64,000 nucleotides of DNA. Origin: an uncultured Porphyromonadaceae bacterium (GTDB taxonomy: Bacteria; Bacteroidota; Bacteroidia; Bacteroidales; Muribaculaceae). How positions within the stretch are numbered: position 1 is the stretch's first letter; every line of letters begins with the position of its first letter. Under the pieces are notes generated by a model. It did no database searches. It worked only from the letters and a program-made list of their open reading frames with translations, and was not told the origin of the DNA. The DNA lies in the NCBI GenBank assembly GCA_945873625.1, contig CAMCDS010000006.1, forward strand, positions 46,776 through 110,775. The letters run 5' to 3'. Shown here piece after piece: positions 52,878 through 62,516 of this stretch. Made by a program: the position numbers and the translations under genes.

Positions 52878-55766
52878 ATGATAAAGAAAACTCTCATCGG
52901 CGCACTGACGCTCGTTCTGGCTGCGGGAGGCACTTCCTACGCGAAGAAAGCCCTATCCCACGAAGACTTCGATGCCTGGAAGTCGGTACGCAACATGCCT
53001 CTGAGCAATTCGGGCGAATGGGCTGCCTACATAGTCCAGCCCCAGGAGGGGGACGGAGTGCTCACCATCCGCAACACCCGTTCCGGGAAGGAGATAAACG
53101 TAGACCGTGGCTACGCGCCCCGCTTCACGGCCGACAGCCGCTGGGCCGTGGCCCTCGTCAAGCCCCTCTTCGAGCAGAGCCGCAAGGCGAAAATCGACAA
53201 GAAGAAAGACTTTGACGCCCCTCAGGACTCGATGGCAATCGTCGACCTCAGAACCGGCCGCGTGGAGAAGATTGCACGCGTGATTTCTTACAAGATAGGC
53301 AAGGACGGGGGCGACTGGCTCGCCTACCTTTCGAGCGACACAACCCTCATCAAGCCCAAGGCTCTCAAAGACAAGGAAGCCGGCAAGCCCCTCGTGGTGC
53401 GTCATCTCCCCACCGGCCGGCAGAAGACACTCAGATGGGTGAAGGACTATGCCGTGGCCGACGACGGCATGCGCGTAGGCGTAAGCATGAAGCATCACAA
53501 GAGCGACTCTACGGCTACCGACGGCATCGGACTGATAATGCTGCCCGACACTGCCTTCACGCTCATCGACCGTGAAAAGAAATGGTATGGCGCTCCGGTG
53601 TTCTCGCGCAAGGGCGACAAGCTGGCTTTCACGGCTTCAGACGACTCTGTGAAGAGCGGCACCAAGCAGACCGAGCTTTACCTCGTGGATCTCAACAGCG
53701 AAATCTTCACCCCGACAGAAGTGCCGGTGGTTGCCGGGAAGGCTCCGGAGAAGCACCTGCAGCGTCCCCACGCCTCCGACCCCGAAGTGCAGAAAGAGCT
53801 CATCGACAGGGTTAAGAAGCAGATGGAGGCCATGAAGGCCAAGTCGCTGCTGCTCAACCAATACTCTGTGCCTTCGTTCTCCTACAACGGCGACCGTCTC
53901 ATAGTGGGCGTTGGTCCGGTAATCGCTCCCGACGACACTACACTCTACGACTTCGAGACCGCCAACCTCGACATCTGGCGCTGGGACGCCCCCATGACTC
54001 CCCCGCAGGAAAACAAGAACATCGAAAGGCTCCGCAAGGTGTCGCTGCCGGTGGTGATTGACCTCGCCGGCAACGGATTCAGCCAGACACTTATCACCGA
54101 CTCGCAGCTCACTGAAGTGAGCGCTCCCGACAGATGGGACGGCACCTGGGCCCTCGTGAAAGACCCGACGAAGGAATACGTGTCGCGCCAGTGGAACTAC
54201 ACTGCCCCCGAAGAGCTCTTCATCGTCAACGTGAAGACCGGCGAAAAACGCCCGGTAGGCACCGTGCCTTCAGAGATGGCAGAACTCTCGCCTGCCGACC
54301 GCTTCGTGCTCTGGTTCAACGACCGCAGATACTACGCCTACGAGATTGCCACCGGCGAGACCCGCTGCATCTCCGAGGGTATAGAATATCCTCTCTGGGA
54401 CGAAGACCAGGACGTGCCGATGATTCCGACTCCCTACGGCATAGCCGGATGGAGCGCCGACGACAAGGCGGTGCTCGTCTACGACCGCCACGACATCTGG
54501 AGCCTCGACCCCACCGGCAGGACCAAGCCCTTCTGCCTCACCGGCGGAGCGGGACGCAAGGCCAACCGTCGCTTCCGTTACATCAAGACCGACGCCGAGC
54601 AGCGCCACGTCGCCGCCGGACAGGAGATGGTGCTCAACGTGTTTGACTATACCGACAAGCGCAATGGCCTTGCGACAATGAAGTACGCCGCCAAGCCCGC
54701 CGCTCCGAGCGTGAAGGTAATCGACAAATACGCCTACACCCAGCTGCGCAAGGCCAGGAACGCCAACGTGTTCACATGGCAGCGCGCCAACTTCAACACC
54801 TCGCCCGACATCTGGATCTGCACCTCCACCGACTTCGCCAAGGCCCGCAAGGTAACCGACATCAACCCCCAGATGAAAGACTACTCGTGGGGCACCGCCG
54901 AGCTTGTGAAATGGTATTCTTACGACGGCAAGCTCACCGAAGGCGTGCTCTACACCCCCGAGGACTACGACCCCGCCAAGAAGTATCCGATGCTCGTGGT
55001 GTTCTACGAGCGCAACTCCGAGGAACTCTACCGCCACTACACGATGGAGCCTTCGTGGAGCTGGGTCAACTACCCCTTCTACGTAAGCCGCGGCTACATG
55101 GTGTTCGTCCCCGACGTGCACTACACCGCCGGCATCCCCGGCGAGAGCGCCTACAACTACATCTGCTCCGGCGTAGAGGAGCTCTGCAAGGAGCGTCCCT
55201 GGATCGACAAGGAGCGCATCGGCATCGACGGCCAGAGCTGGGGCGGTTACCAGACAGCATTCCTCGTAACCCGCACCAATATGTTCGCCTGCGCCGGATC
55301 GGGCGCCCCGGTGGCCAACATGACGTCGGCCTTCGGCGGAATCCGCTGGGAGTCGGGCGACTCGCGCCAGGCCCAGTATGAGGTAGGCCAGTCGCGCATC
55401 GGCCAGAACCTCTGGGACGCCACCGAGCTCTATATAGCCAACTCGCCCGTGTTCCACGCCAACCGCTGCAACACCCCGCTGCTCATCATGCACAACGACC
55501 AGGACGGCGCAGTGCCCTGGTATCAGGGTATCGAGATGTTCATGGCACTCCGCCGCCTGCAGAAGCCCGTATGGATGCTTCAGTACAACGGTGAGGCCCA
55601 CAACATCCGCGCACGCAAGAACCGCAAGGACATCACTATCCGCCTCCAGCAGTTCTTCGACCATTACCTCAAGGGCGACCCGATGCCCAAATGGATGAAA
55701 GAGGGGATACCGGCTGTGCGCAAAGGACAGGAGTTCGGCACGGAGCTTATCGAGACAGCCGACTGA
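52878..55766 (+). CDS. Secreted S9 family peptidase (prolyl oligopeptidase-like)
   Basis: GIDGQSWGGYQTAFL nucleophile motif, HNDQDGAVPWYQGIEMF, NGEAHNIR; signal peptide. Confidence 0.92.
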   Translation: MIKKTLIGALTLVLAAGGTSYAKKALSHEDFDAWKSVRNMPLSNSGEWAAYIVQPQEGDGVLTIRNTRSGKEINVDRGYAPRFTADSRWAVALVKPLFEQSRKAKIDKKKDFDAPQDSMAIVDLRTGRVEKIARVISYKIGKDGGDWLAYLSSDTTLIKPKALKDKEAGKPLVVRHLPTGRQKTLRWVKDYAVADDGMRVGVSMKHHKSDSTATDGIGLIMLPDTAFTLIDREKKWYGAPVFSRKGDKLAFTASDDSVKSGTKQTELYLVDLNSEIFTPTEVPVVAGKAPEKHLQRPHASDPEVQKELIDRVKKQMEAMKAKSLLLNQYSVPSFSYNGDRLIVGVGPVIAPDDTTLYDFETANLDIWRWDAPMTPPQENKNIERLRKVSLPVVIDLAGNGFSQTLITDSQLTEVSAPDRWDGTWALVKDPTKEYVSRQWNYTAPEELFIVNVKTGEKRPVGTVPSEMAELSPADRFVLWFNDRRYYAYEIATGETRCISEGIEYPLWDEDQDVPMIPTPYGIAGWSADDKAVLVYDRHDIWSLDPTGRTKPFCLTGGAGRKANRRFRYIKTDAEQRHVAAGQEMVLNVFDYTDKRNGLATMKYAAKPAAPSVKVIDKYAYTQLRKARNANVFTWQRANFNTSPDIWICTSTDFAKARKVTDINPQMKDYSWGTAELVKWYSYDGKLTEGVLYTPEDYDPAKKYPMLVVFYERNSEELYRHYTMEPSWSWVNYPFYVSRGYMVFVPDVHYTAGIPGESAYNYICSGVEELCKERPWIDKERIGIDGQSWGGYQTAFLVTRTNMFACAGSGAPVANMTSAFGGIRWESGDSRQAQYEVGQSRIGQNLWDATELYIANSPVFHANRCNTPLLIMHNDQDGAVPWYQGIEMFMALRRLQKPVWMLQYNGEAHNIRARKNRKDITIRLQQFFDHYLKGDPMPKWMKEGIPAVRKGQEFGTELIETAD

Positions 55767-55791
55767 ACATAACTGAAAATCAAACGTCAAG

Positions 55792-55834
55792 ACGCCTGTC
55801 AGGGCAATAATATTGCTCCGGCAGGCGTTTTTTC
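55792..55834 (+). terminator. Rho-independent terminator after the S9 peptidase
   Basis: ACGCCTG...CAGGCGT followed by TTTTTT. Confidence 0.75.
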
Positions 55835-55855
55835 TCATAATAACATCTTTTTTAC

Positions 55856-57742
55856 ATGATTAGAATCTTTACTTCCCTCCCGGCCCGCGTAGCCGCGGCC
55901 GCCATAGCCTTATGCGCATTCTCGGCGCAGCAGGCCTCGGCCATCCCGGCTCCCCGGCGTCCGTTTACCGTAACCCAGCCCGACGGCACCGTCCTCACGC
56001 TCATGAAGACGGGCGACGAGCGCGGACACTTCACCATCGACCTCAAAGGCAACCTCGTAACCGGAAACGAGGAGACCGGCTACTTCTTCGCCGGCATCGA
56101 CAGCCGCGGTGCAGTCGTAAGCTCCGGCATATCGGCTTCTTCCACTCCCTCCGACCGCTTTGACGCCGCAACGCTCATCCCCAGGGCCATGGAACTCCGG
56201 GCCACGCGCAGGGCCAAGGCTCCCGCACGTGCCCACGAGGCTGCCACCACCGACGCCAAAGACCCGGACTTCCGCATGGTGATGTGCGATTTCCCGACTT
56301 CGGGCAATCTGAAGACCCTTGTGGTGCTCGTGGAGTTTTCCGACCTCAAATTCAATATCGCCAATCCCCGCGACTATTTCGACCGCCTTCTCAATGAGGA
56401 CAACTTCTCGGAAAACGGCAGCATCGGCTCGGCCAAGCAGTATTTCCGCCAGTCGTCGGCCGGCCAGTTCGACCCCGACTTCGTGGTGGTAGGCCCCGTC
56501 GTCCTTCCCGAGGATTATTCCTACTACGGCAAGAACGACTACATGGGCTACGACGCCAACGTGGCCGAGATGGTAACCGAAGCCTGCAAAGGATGCGACG
56601 ACCAGGTGAACTTCGCCGACTTCGACTATGACAACGACGGCATGATCGACAACGTCTATTTCTTCTATGCAGGCTATGGAGAGGCCGACAATCCGGAAAC
56701 CGCGCAGTATACCAACACCATCTGGCCCCACGCATCAAACGTCAAGACCGACATGGGAATCACCTGCGAGCTCGACGGCAAGCTGCTCAACCATTACGCC
56801 TGCTCCAACGAGCGCCGCGGCGTATACAGCGACAATCCGGGAATGACGGTAGGCTACGGCACGTTCTGCCATGAGTTCGGCCACGTGCTCGGTCTTCCCG
56901 ACATCTACGACCCCTATTACAAAACAGACCAGTCTGGCAACCTTATCTACTACACTCCCGGCTCGTGGATGATAATGGACTCAGGCGGCTACAACCACGA
57001 CGGATGCGTGCCCCCGCTCTACGGCGCTTTCGAGCGCTTCTCGCTCGGATGGGTGAAGCCCCGCCAGTTCGGAGCCACTAAGGAATACACCATCTCCCCC
57101 ATCGGCGAGAAAAACGAGGTATTCATCGTCTACACCGAAGTGCCCTCGGAGTTCTTCCTCTTCGAGAACCGCCAGATGGAGGGTTTCGACCGCTACCTGC
57201 CCCACCACGGAATGCTCGTATGGCACATCGACTTCAAGCAGGACAAGTGGAACTATAACTCCGTAAACTCACAAGCCCACCAGTATGTGGACCTCGTGGA
57301 GGCCAACGGCATGTCGGGGACGCTCACCAATCCCTATCAGGAAGCCGCACGCCGCCGCGGCGAGCCCTTCCCCGGCTCGCTCAAGGCCTCGGCATTCTCG
57401 GCCACCACTACCCCGGCCCTGGTGTCGTGGAAGAAAAATCCGACCATCATCTCGCTTAACGGCATCTCTGAAGATAACGGCATCATCAGGCTCAACGCCG
57501 TCAACGCAGAGAACCCCACCGACATCGACCCCTCCGGAGTGGACGGCATAGAGGCCGACGGCAACACCCTGAGGGTGTTGACCGCGCCCGGACGCATCAT
57601 GATTATGGAGGGCAAGGCCGACGTCTACGACCTTACGGGCCGCAAGATCGGCGTCGTGGCTCCCGATTGTCCGGTAGAGACAGCCCCGGGCACCTACATT
57701 GTCAGTGAGGCCGGACGCACGGTAAAGACAATCGTAAGATAA
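55856..57742 (+). CDS. Secreted M6 family metalloprotease-domain protein with T9SS-like C-terminus
   Basis: GTFCHEFGHVLGLPDIYDPYY; C-terminus GTYIVSEAGRTVKTIVR. Confidence 0.92.
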   Translation: MIRIFTSLPARVAAAAIALCAFSAQQASAIPAPRRPFTVTQPDGTVLTLMKTGDERGHFTIDLKGNLVTGNEETGYFFAGIDSRGAVVSSGISASSTPSDRFDAATLIPRAMELRATRRAKAPARAHEAATTDAKDPDFRMVMCDFPTSGNLKTLVVLVEFSDLKFNIANPRDYFDRLLNEDNFSENGSIGSAKQYFRQSSAGQFDPDFVVVGPVVLPEDYSYYGKNDYMGYDANVAEMVTEACKGCDDQVNFADFDYDNDGMIDNVYFFYAGYGEADNPETAQYTNTIWPHASNVKTDMGITCELDGKLLNHYACSNERRGVYSDNPGMTVGYGTFCHEFGHVLGLPDIYDPYYKTDQSGNLIYYTPGSWMIMDSGGYNHDGCVPPLYGAFERFSLGWVKPRQFGATKEYTISPIGEKNEVFIVYTEVPSEFFLFENRQMEGFDRYLPHHGMLVWHIDFKQDKWNYNSVNSQAHQYVDLVEANGMSGTLTNPYQEAARRRGEPFPGSLKASAFSATTTPALVSWKKNPTIISLNGISEDNGIIRLNAVNAENPTDIDPSGVDGIEADGNTLRVLTAPGRIMIMEGKADVYDLTGRKIGVVAPDCPVETAPGTYIVSEAGRTVKTIVR

Positions 57743-57785
57743 TGAGCGCGCTACGGCAGATAATCTCGGTTTCGGATTTTTTTGC

Positions 57786-57793
57786 TAATTTTG
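57786..57793 (+). promoter_or_regulatory. TAATTTTG -7 element upstream of fabD
   Basis: gcTAATTTTGcac. Confidence 0.6.
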
Positions 57794-57817
57794 CACTCTG
57801 AATATACACACCCCGAA

Positions 57818-57845
57818 GGTGTCGCACCGCCGTCGGTGCGACACC
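57818..57845 (+). promoter_or_regulatory. Stable hairpin in predicted 5' UTR of fabD
   Basis: GGTGTCGCACCG-ccgt-CGGTGCGACACC, between the -7 element and the fabD ATG. Confidence 0.6.
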
Positions 57846-57879
57846 CTCGAAAACAAGAATAATCAATCAAGACACGAAT

Positions 57880-58758
57880 ATGAAGGCTTATGTTTTCCCG
57901 GGCCAGGGCGCCCAGTTTGTCGGCATGGGCAAAGACCTCTACGACAACAATACCGAAGCACGCGAGCTTTTTGAGAAAGCCAACGAGGTGCTTGGCTTCC
58001 GTATCACCGACCTTATGTTCGAGGGCACTGAAGAAGACCTCAGGCAGACGAAAGTAACACAGCCCGCCATCTTCCTCCACAGCGTAATTCTGGCCAAGAG
58101 CCTCGGCGACGAGTTCAAGCCCGATATGGTGGCCGGACACAGCCTCGGCGAGTTCTCGGCCCTCGTGGCCGCCGGCGCCCTCTCGTTCGAAGAGGGTCTG
58201 CGTCTCGTCTCCAAGCGTGCCCACGCCATGCAGAAGGCCTGTGAGGCACGCCCCTCCACTATGGCGGCCGTGCTCGCCCTCCCCGACGAGAAGGTGGAAG
58301 AGATATGCGCCACTGTCGACGACACTGTGGCTCCCGCCAACTACAACTGTCCCGGACAGGTGGTAATCTCCGGGACGATGGAAGGTATCGACGCCGCTTG
58401 CGAGAAGCTGCTCGGCGCCGGCGCCAAACGCGCGCTTAAGCTGAAGGTGGGCGGAGCTTTCCACAGCCCCCTCATGCAGCCCGCCCACGAGGAGCTGGCC
58501 GAAGCAATCGAGGCGGCCGACTTCCATACCCCCGTCTGCCCCGTATACCAGAACGTGGACGGTAAGCCCCACACCGACCCCGCGGAGATTAAAGAGAACC
58601 TCATTAAACAACTCACCGCTCCCGTGCGTTGGACTTATGATGTCCAGACCATGATAGCCGACGGCGCCGACGAATTCATCGAGCTCGGCCCGGGCAACGT
58701 GCTGCAGGGACTCGTGAAGAAAATCGACCGGAAGGTTGCTACCTCCGGCCGGCAGTGA
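57880..58758 (+). CDS. fabD: Malonyl-CoA:ACP transacylase
   Basis: [19 protein letters not shown] ... [18 protein letters not shown]. Confidence 0.97.
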   Translation: MKAYVFPGQGAQFVGMGKDLYDNNTEARELFEKANEVLGFRITDLMFEGTEEDLRQTKVTQPAIFLHSVILAKSLGDEFKPDMVAGHSLGEFSALVAAGALSFEEGLRLVSKRAHAMQKACEARPSTMAAVLALPDEKVEEICATVDDTVAPANYNCPGQVVISGTMEGIDAACEKLLGAGAKRALKLKVGGAFHSPLMQPAHEELAEAIEAADFHTPVCPVYQNVDGKPHTDPAEIKENLIKQLTAPVRWTYDVQTMIADGADEFIELGPGNVLQGLVKKIDRKVATSGRQ

Positions 58759-58817
58759 TAACCGGCGAGACGGATGCCGGAAGGTATCCGTCCCGATTTT
58801 TTTATAAGAGACTTTCT

Positions 58818-59834
58818 ATGAATATAGCCATTGTCGGAGTCAGCGGAGCCGTGGGACAGGAGTTCCTGCGCGTGCTCGACGAACAGAATTTCCCTATCGA
58901 CAACCTTCGCCTTTTCGGCTCGAAAAGAAGCGCCGGGTCTGCCTACACTTTCCGCGGTAAGAGCTACACCGTTGAAGAGCTTACCGAGGAGAGCGACTTC
59001 TCGGGCGTTGACATCGCCTTCACTTCGGCCGGAGCCTCTACCTCAAAGCAGTATGCCGAAACAATCACACGCCACGGAACTGTGATGATCGACAACAGCA
59101 GCGCGTTCCGCATGGACAGCGACGTGCCTCTCGTGGTGCCCGAAGTGAACGGAGCCGACGCTCTGGTGCGCCCGCGCAACATAATCGGAAACCCCAACTG
59201 CACCACTATTCAGATGGTGGTGGCACTCGCTCCGATCGACCGCCTCTCGCACATCCGCAGCGTGCATGTGGCCACCTATCAGGCCGCTTCGGGAGCAGGC
59301 GCGTCGGGGATGGAGGAGCTGAAGACGCAGACCGTTGAGCTCACGCAAGGGAAGGAGCCGACCGTGAAGAAATTTCAGGCTCAGCTCGCATTCAATCTCA
59401 TACCTCAGGTAGACGTATTCACCGAAAACGACTATACGAAGGAGGAGATGAAGATGTATAACGAGACGCAGAAGATAATGCACTCCGACATCCGCGTCTC
59501 GGCTACCTGCGTGCGCGTGCCCGTGATGCGTGCCCATAGCGAAGCCATCTGGGTGTCGACCGAGAAGGAGCTCTCGCTCGAAGAGGTGCGCGAGGCTTTT
59601 GAAAAAGCCGAAGGTCTGGTGGTGGTCGATGACCCGGCCAACGGAAAGTATCCGATGCCGCTCGCCGCCGCCGGAGCCGACCCCGTCTACGTTGGACGTC
59701 TGCGCAAAGACCTCGCCGACCCCAACGGACTTACATTCTGGGTGGTAGGCGACCAGATAAAGAAGGGTGCCGCGCTCAATGCCGTGCAGATTGCCCAGTG
59801 GCTCATAAAAAACGACAAAACTTTCAATAGCTGA
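58818..59834 (+). CDS. asd: Aspartate-semialdehyde dehydrogenase
   Basis: [22 protein letters not shown] ... [14 protein letters not shown] ... [16 protein letters not shown]. Confidence 0.97.
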   Translation: MNIAIVGVSGAVGQEFLRVLDEQNFPIDNLRLFGSKRSAGSAYTFRGKSYTVEELTEESDFSGVDIAFTSAGASTSKQYAETITRHGTVMIDNSSAFRMDSDVPLVVPEVNGADALVRPRNIIGNPNCTTIQMVVALAPIDRLSHIRSVHVATYQAASGAGASGMEELKTQTVELTQGKEPTVKKFQAQLAFNLIPQVDVFTENDYTKEEMKMYNETQKIMHSDIRVSATCVRVPVMRAHSEAIWVSTEKELSLEEVREAFEKAEGLVVVDDPANGKYPMPLAAAGADPVYVGRLRKDLADPNGLTFWVVGDQIKKGAALNAVQIAQWLIKNDKTFNS

Positions 59835-60006
59835 CAACGTGCTGATTTAGCGAAATTTAGCATATAACCGTATGTTAAATTCTGTTAAATACACTGTTTG
59901 CGAAAACAATTTGCGAACCGGCGTTGTTCTACTATCGAAAAGAAAGAAGATAGATTTTTGTTCATTAAGTTCAAGAACTAACGGACTGTAAAAGGCCCGT
60001 TAATTA

Positions 60007-60040
60007 AAACCGGCCACTCGTGAGAGCGGCCGGTTTTATT
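60007..60040. terminator. Bidirectional terminator
   Basis: AAAACCGGCC...GGCCGGTTTT between convergent asd and OMP genes. Confidence 0.8.
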
Positions 60041-60064
60041 TCGTCCGTATATTCCGTGCTGATT

Positions 60065-60757
60065 CTACCATTCAAAGCCTACGGAAGCGCCGACAGAGTT
60101 GAGCGTGATGTTGCGGCTGCCGACATACCACCAGTCGGACGTTACGCGCTGATACGTCACGCCCACGTTGAAGGCCTGCTGCGGATGCGTCTTGCTTACA
60201 GGTATCTTGATGCCGAGAGAGGGCTTCAGATAAAAGTTCTCGCGGCTCGTGATGAAACCGTCGCCAACCTTGAAATACTTGTTGCTGAGCATGAACGACG
60301 CCCCGACCTTCACATCGATGAAAAACGACGGACTCATCGACCCGGGATTATTGCCGATGTTGAAACGGAAGTCGGTGAAGAGCGGCAGAAAGACGGTTGT
60401 CGTGGCATTGTCGTGGCTGAAATGTGGGTCGTCCCAGCCGTAAGGGGGAGCTGCCTCTTCGGGACCGTCGGAAGCAAACATCACGTCGAGGCCGATGCCG
60501 ACACCCATATAAAACCAGTTGCTGTAGCGGAATCCCTGGGAAGTGTTCACGCTGAGCACGTTGGCTCTATACTTGCCTACGCCGCCCGAAAAGCCCGCAT
60601 CGACATATCCCTTATAGTTGAGCGAACCCTAAAGGGCCGGCTGGATGAGGCTCGGCAACTGATTGGCGATTTCGTAGAGCTGGGCTGAGGCACTGCCGGC
60701 CACTGACAGTAGGGCCACGGCCAATACGGTTCTGATACTTTTGAAAATATTTTTCAT
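60065..60757 (-). pseudogene. Outer membrane beta-barrel protein interrupted by an in-frame TAG at codon 43
   Basis: MKNIFKSIRTVLAVALLSVAGSASAQLYEIANQLPSLIQPAL*GSLNYKGYVDAGFSGGVGKYRANVLSVNTSQGFRYSNWFYMGVG...SVGFEW*; reading frame otherwise intact. Confidence 0.8.
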
Positions 60758-60775
60758 AGTCGTGTCGAGGAGTTT

Positions 60776-60868
60776 AGAGTATGTTTGAAGTTAACTTCTA
60801 TTCACTTGGAGAGGATTATTTTGCAGAAGTATGTTTAATTCAATTCGTGTTAAATTCAAACATACTCT
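60776..60868. repeat. MITE-like palindromic element, copy 2
   Basis: aGAGTATGTTTGA...TCAAACATACTCt; 26 nt GAGTATGTTTGAATTTAACACGAATT shared with copy 1 on the opposite strand. Confidence 0.8.
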
Positions 60869-60914
60869 TAATCTGTTTATTTTAGAACGCTTGCCAGGGC
60901 GTAAAGGTTGCCGC

Positions 60915-61475
60915 TCAGACAAGGCTGCCTATCGCCGCCTCTATCTTCTTGACGGCGTGGTGGTACGACGCTTTGAGCGCTCCTACGCTCGTGCCGAGTA
61001 TGTCGGAAATCTCCTCATACTTCATCTCGTCGAAATAACGCATGTTGAAAACCAGCCGCTGCTTTTCGGGAAGCCGCGCTATCGCCTCCTGCAACGCCCG
61101 CTGAAGCTCGTCGCCGTCGAAATACGGGTCGGCCTCGAGCCGGTCGATAAGGAACTCGTCGTCGGCGCCTTCCACCTGGTTGAGACGCTTGCGCTCGCGG
61201 CTGAGGAAATTGAGACTCTCGTTGATCGCAATCTTGAAAAGCCACGTCGACAGCTTGGCGTCGCCCCTGAAGTTGGCGATGTTGCTCCATGCCTTCACAA
61301 AGGAATTCTGAAGGATGTCGTTGGCGTCGTCGTGCGAGACCACAAGCTTGCGTATCTGCCAGTACATAGGCTCGCCATAGCGTTTCATCAGCGCCTGGAA
61401 TGCCTGCTTGGCCAGAAGAGGATTCTGAAGGTCCTCCACCAGCAGCTTCTCGTCTATGGGGGCAGTGTAAGCCAT
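60915..61475 (-). CDS. RNA polymerase ECF-type sigma factor
   Basis: DANDILQNSFVKAWSNIANFRGDAKLSTWLFKIAINESLNFL ... LPEKQRLVFNMRYFDEMKYEEISDILGTSVGALKASYHHAVKKI. Confidence 0.94.
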   Translation of the reverse strand: MAYTAPIDEKLLVEDLQNPLLAKQAFQALMKRYGEPMYWQIRKLVVSHDDANDILQNSFVKAWSNIANFRGDAKLSTWLFKIAINESLNFLSRERKRLNQVEGADDEFLIDRLEADPYFDGDELQRALQEAIARLPEKQRLVFNMRYFDEMKYEEISDILGTSVGALKASYHHAVKKIEAAIGSLV

Positions 61476-61648
61476 CTGTCTTCTTCGGGTGTCTGTTGAG
61501 TGATCCGAGTGATGCTCTTCTCAGATATATAAACGTAAATCGAGTCGCGAAGTTACGCTAAAATTTCCGTTTTTGCAAATTATATCCCGTTTCACACCCT
61601 CGGTCTACCGCTTTTTATAGCAGGAAATCCGACTTACACAACTCAATA

Positions 61649-61680
61649 TTTGCCTCTGAGGGCAATTTTGATTAACTTTG
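61649..61680 (+). promoter_or_regulatory. Bacteroidetes-type promoter of the nuclease-mnmE pair
   Basis: TTTG - 20 nt - TAACTTTG. Confidence 0.7.
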
Positions 61681-61688
61681 CATACCCA

Positions 61689-62516
61689 ATGACACCGAAT
61701 ATGAAATTCAAAAGTCTTATCATACTCATAGTCCTCTCGGCAGGTTTCGGCATTTGGAAATGGCACGCGGCAGGCAACGGGGCTGACGCCCCGGAAGCCA
61801 CCGGCAGCCGGCTCAAGGAGGAAACGCGCCATGCGCCGGCGCTGATGTCGGTGATGCTGCCCGACAGCATCACCTCGCAGATAAAGGACTACGAAGGATT
61901 CTCCGTATCGTTCAACAAAGACAACCACACGCCGAACTACGTGGTATGGGAGCTGCTTCCCGAAGAAACCGAAGGTGAGGTGCCCAGACAGTCGAAATTC
62001 TGGACCGACACCGACATCGAAGGGTGCGCCACAGACTACGACTACCGCCGCTCAGGCTACGACCGCGGACACATCTGCCCCGCAGCCGACCAGAAATGGA
62101 GCGCACGCGCCATGCACGACTGCTTCGTGATGGCGAATATATGTCCGCAGGACCACAGGCTCAACTCCGGAGCCTGGGCAACGCTCGAAAAACGTGAACG
62201 CACCTGGACCCGAAAGCACGACGGGCTGATAATTGCGGCCGGACCAATCTACGATAAAAACGACACACAGAGAATAGGAGCGACCGGAGTGAGAGTGCCC
62301 TCGGCATTCTTCAAAGTGTTTCTCGCCCACAGGGCCGAGAAGCCGCAGGCACTCGCAGTGGTCTATCCCAACATGTCGGCCTACGGCAACATGACAAACT
62401 ATTTCATGTCGGTAGACGAACTCGAAAAAATAACCGGCTTCGACTTCTTCTATGCCCTCCCCGACGATGAGGAAGCCGAAGTGGAAAAAACATTCAACCC
62501 CAAGGAATGGAGATGA
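61689..62516 (+). CDS. Secreted DNA/RNA non-specific endonuclease (NUC domain)
   Basis: YRRSGYDRGHICPAADQKWSARAMHDCFVMANICPQDHRLNSGAWATLEKRER; N-terminal hydrophobic segment. Confidence 0.9.
   Translation: MTPNMKFKSLIILIVLSAGFGIWKWHAAGNGADAPEATGSRLKEETRHAPALMSVMLPDSITSQIKDYEGFSVSFNKDNHTPNYVVWELLPEETEGEVPRQSKFWTDTDIEGCATDYDYRRSGYDRGHICPAADQKWSARAMHDCFVMANICPQDHRLNSGAWATLEKRERTWTRKHDGLIIAAGPIYDKNDTQRIGATGVRVPSAFFKVFLAHRAEKPQALAVVYPNMSAYGNMTNYFMSVDELEKITGFDFFYALPDDEEAEVEKTFNPKEWR

Noticed and set aside
54270-55838. 522-aa minus-strand ORF opposite the S9 peptidase
   Set aside because: Antisense low-complexity G/V/H-rich translation over a clear peptidase gene.
43568-60631. Amber codon reassignment or programmed TAG read-through suggested by two in-frame TAGs
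   Set aside because: mnmE ends FCIGK-TAG and the OMP gene itself ends GFEW-TAG at natural C-termini, so TAG functions as stop; isolated lesions are the simpler explanation.
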